A stretch of DNA of 6,236 nt, taken from NCBI GenBank assembly GCA_902489185.1, contig CABTZC010000132.1, positions 1-6,236 of the forward strand, given 5' to 3'. The notes beneath the pieces were generated by a model, which did not search any database, had not been told where the DNA came from, and worked only from the letters and a program-made list of their open reading frames with translations. This document shows positions 4,858 through 6,236 of the stretch, in pieces. The translations under genes and the position numbers were made by a program. The stretch is from an uncultured Brevibacterium sp. GTDB lineage: Bacteria > Actinomycetota > Actinomycetes > Actinomycetales > Brevibacteriaceae. The stretch's first letter is position 1; the number at the start of each line of letters is the position of its first letter.

Positions 4858-6084
4858 GTGGCACATAAAGCAGACGTGTTGGTGACAAACGTTGCACTGT
4901 TCGACGGGGAAACGTTTAAAGACGGAAACTACGACGTGCGCGTCGAGGACGGGCGTTTCAGTGCTGTTGAACCTGCAGGAACACTTGAGAAACGCGAGTC
5001 AGAAACCGTAGTTGATGGTGCGGGGCACACCATGACCCCGGGAATCATTGATTGCCACATCCACTCTCTTGTCAACAACGCGGGTTCGCTCGAAGGGTTC
5101 ACCGAACCGTTCTCCCTCCAGTTCTACCGAGGCGTCGAAAACCTTCGTGTGACGCTGGAAGCTGGGGTCACCTCGGCCAGGGACGCCGGAGGGGCCGACG
5201 CTGGTGTGCGCGAAGCTCTGGAACGCGGGCTGGTGCGTGGGCCGCGACTCAAAGTAGCTGTCACCATCATGAGCCAGACCGCTGGACACGGCGACGGGAT
5301 GTTGCCCTCAGGTGCATGTTCGCCCATGCTGATGCCCCACCCGGGTCGCCCATCTGGAGTGGCCGACGGCGCCCAGGGTGTGCAGGTGAAAACGCGTGAG
5401 CTGATCCGCGCCGGTGCCGACCACATCAAGATTTGTTCAACCGGGGGAGTGTTGTCCGCGGCCGACGACCCGCGCCACTCACAGTTCACGGTGGACGAGA
5501 TTTCCACGATTGTTGCAGAAGCCACCGCGCAGGGACGCCGGGTCATGTCGCACGCACAGGGGACCGCAGGCATCAAGAACGCGGTTTTGGCCGGGGTCGC
5601 GTCGATCGAACACGGCATTTACTTGGATGACGAAACCGTTGACCTGATGCTCGAACGCGACTGTGTCCTGGTGCCCACGTTGCAGGCCCCGCTGGCGGTG
5701 ATTCGCGCAGCTGAGTCTGGTGTGCCGATTCCTGAGGCTATGGTCGAGAAAGCGCGCCGAGTGGCGGAGCGTCACCGCGAATCCGTTGCTATGGCTCACC
5801 AAGCGGGTGTGCGGATCGCCATGGGAACCGACGCCGGGGTAGGCGTTCACGGGCAGAACTTGGAGGAGCTGGAACTCATGGCTGGTGTGGGGATGAGCAC
5901 CGCCGAGGTGTTGCGCGCCTCCACCGCAAACGCCGCGGACTTGATGGGTGATGACTCAGTGGGCAGAGTGCGCGTGGGTAACCACGGTGACTTTGTGCTG
6001 TTTGAGGGAAGTTTGGAAGAGAACGGTGTTGGACAGTTGCGCAGTGTTGAGAAGCGTGTCTTCCAAGGTGGCGTGGCTGTTTAG
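4858..6084 (+). CDS. Metal-dependent amidohydrolase (imidazolonepropionase/prolidase-like group)
   Basis: This 408-residue TIM-barrel hydrolase belongs to the amidohydrolase superfamily. The GTG start has AAGGAG at 5-nt spacing. The N-terminal beta-sandwich strand (VLVTNVALFDGE) precedes TPGIIDCHIH (60-69), which carries the HxH metal ligands H67 and H69. The bridging, usually carboxylated lysine is K191 in GADHIKICSTGG, followed by H232 in VMSHAQG, H252 in SIEHG and the catalytic D325 in MGTDAG. HxH, K, H, H, D is the binuclear-metal ligand set. The GADHIKI..TGG motif and the ligand spacing match a group that includes cytosolic Xaa-Pro/Xaa-Arg dipeptidases and related deacetylases or cyclic-amide hydrolases. 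The exact substrate cannot be read from the sequence, and database names such as imidazolonepropionase for this group are often over-specific. No signal peptide is seen, so it is probably cytosolic. It is separate from the gdhA-GDPD pair and is followed by a 13-bp inverted repeat. Confidence 0.92.
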   Translation: MAHKADVLVTNVALFDGETFKDGNYDVRVEDGRFSAVEPAGTLEKRESETVVDGAGHTMTPGIIDCHIHSLVNNAGSLEGFTEPFSLQFYRGVENLRVTLEAGVTSARDAGGADAGVREALERGLVRGPRLKVAVTIMSQTAGHGDGMLPSGACSPMLMPHPGRPSGVADGAQGVQVKTRELIRAGADHIKICSTGGVLSAADDPRHSQFTVDEISTIVAEATAQGRRVMSHAQGTAGIKNAVLAGVASIEHGIYLDDETVDLMLERDCVLVPTLQAPLAVIRAAESGVPIPEAMVEKARRVAERHRESVAMAHQAGVRIAMGTDAGVGVHGQNLEELELMAGVGMSTAEVLRASTANAADLMGDDSVGRVRVGNHGDFVLFEGSLEENGVGQLRSVEKRVFQGGVAV

Positions 6085-6101
6085 CGCTTGATGGTTTGGA
6101 A

Positions 6102-6164
6102 GCGCGGGGTGATGTGGATGCGGGGCTGAGAGAAGACGTCCCCAAATTTTGCATCACCCCGCGC
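6102..6164. repeat. Perfect 13-bp inverted repeat between the amidohydrolase gene and tRNA-Thr
   Basis: GCGCGGGGTGATG (6102-6114) and CATCACCCCGCGC (6152-6164) are exact reverse complements separated by 37 nt. The loop itself contains GGGG (6122-6125) and CCCC that could pair. It begins 17 bp after the amidohydrolase stop, so it could be a long-loop terminator. However, no T tract follows at once; TTTT appears 13 nt later, at 6177-6180. The right arm also falls within the predicted tRNA-Thr promoter. Confidence 0.8.
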
Positions 6165-6177
6165 GGATGTGTATAGT
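6149..6177 (+). promoter_or_regulatory. Promoter of tRNA-Thr (-35 TTGCAT, -10 TATAGT)
   Basis: TTGCAT (6149-6154) and TATAGT (6172-6177) are separated by exactly 17 bp, and the tRNA 5' end lies 12 bp downstream of the -10. Both boxes are good sigma-70-type matches. Most of the spacer is the right arm of the 13-bp inverted repeat, so hairpin formation in the upstream transcript, or a DNA-binding protein, could influence this promoter. Confidence 0.65.
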
Positions 6178-6188
6178 TTTCTTTCGTT

Positions 6189-6236
6189 GCCCCAATAGCT
6201 CAGTCGGCAGAGCGTTTCCATGGTAAGGAAAAGGTC
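6189..6236 (+). tRNA. tRNA-Thr (anticodon GGT), truncated by the window end
   Basis: The 5' part of a tRNA is present. The acceptor strand is GCCCCAA (6189-6195), followed by a D arm with GCTC/GAGC around AGTCGGCA. The anticodon stem TTTCC/GGAAA (6215-6219/6227-6231) encloses ATGGTAA with anticodon GGT at 6222-6224, which reads ACC/ACU threonine codons. The variable region AGGTC runs to the window end, and the T arm and acceptor 3' strand lie outside. In many Actinomycetota this gene precedes tRNA-Met and rpmG-secE-nusG, so those are expected next; this cannot be seen here. Confidence 0.93.

Noticed and set aside
5124..5618. 164-codon minus-strand frame inside the amidohydrolase gene
   Set aside because: It is a shadow frame of high-GC coding sequence; its composition (Ala, Pro, Ser, Thr rich) is typical of an antisense reading, and the sense gene has complete metal-binding residues.

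Overview
The window looks like a stretch of actinobacterial chromosome. GC is moderately high, Shine-Dalgarno sites are strong (GGAGG, AGGAGG, AAGGAG), several genes start with GTG, and the tRNAs do not encode CCA. A tRNA-Thr(GGT) opens at the right edge; from general knowledge of Actinomycetota, this tRNA often precedes tRNA-Met, rpmG, secE and nusG. I cannot fix the genus from this sequence. An order such as Micrococcales is only a guess.

Left edge (1-379): the last 55 codons of a probable TctA-type tricarboxylate transporter permease are followed by a complete tRNA-Tyr(GTA) and a strong intrinsic terminator.

Accessory block (about 380-2434): the minus strand holds a tandemly duplicated pair of tiny genes. 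Read in the direction of transcription, the order is a truncated remnant of a 73-aa gene, a 99-aa gene, an intact 73-aa gene, and a second 99-aa gene. The copies sit at a constant 662-bp offset. The 99-aa paralogues have near-identical blocks interrupted by strongly diverged segments, a pattern resembling duplicated immunity genes (weakly MafI-like). No toxin gene is visible. Divergent from them, on the plus strand, is an unrecognised 307-aa protein with four membrane helices, a long disordered linker and a C-terminal zinc ribbon.

Metabolic block (2606-6084, plus strand): gdhA encodes an NADP-type glutamate dehydrogenase (ammonium assimilation). Its stop codon overlaps by one base the start of a glycerophosphodiester phosphodiesterase, so the two are probably translated as a coupled pair. 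After a 111-bp gap with its own possible promoter comes a binuclear-metal amidohydrolase of the imidazolonepropionase/prolidase-like group. All three have intact catalytic residues.

Right edge (6085-6236): a perfect 13-bp inverted repeat lies between the amidohydrolase and a well-formed promoter for the truncated tRNA-Thr. The right arm of the repeat falls in the promoter spacer. No gene-free gap exceeds about 170 bp.
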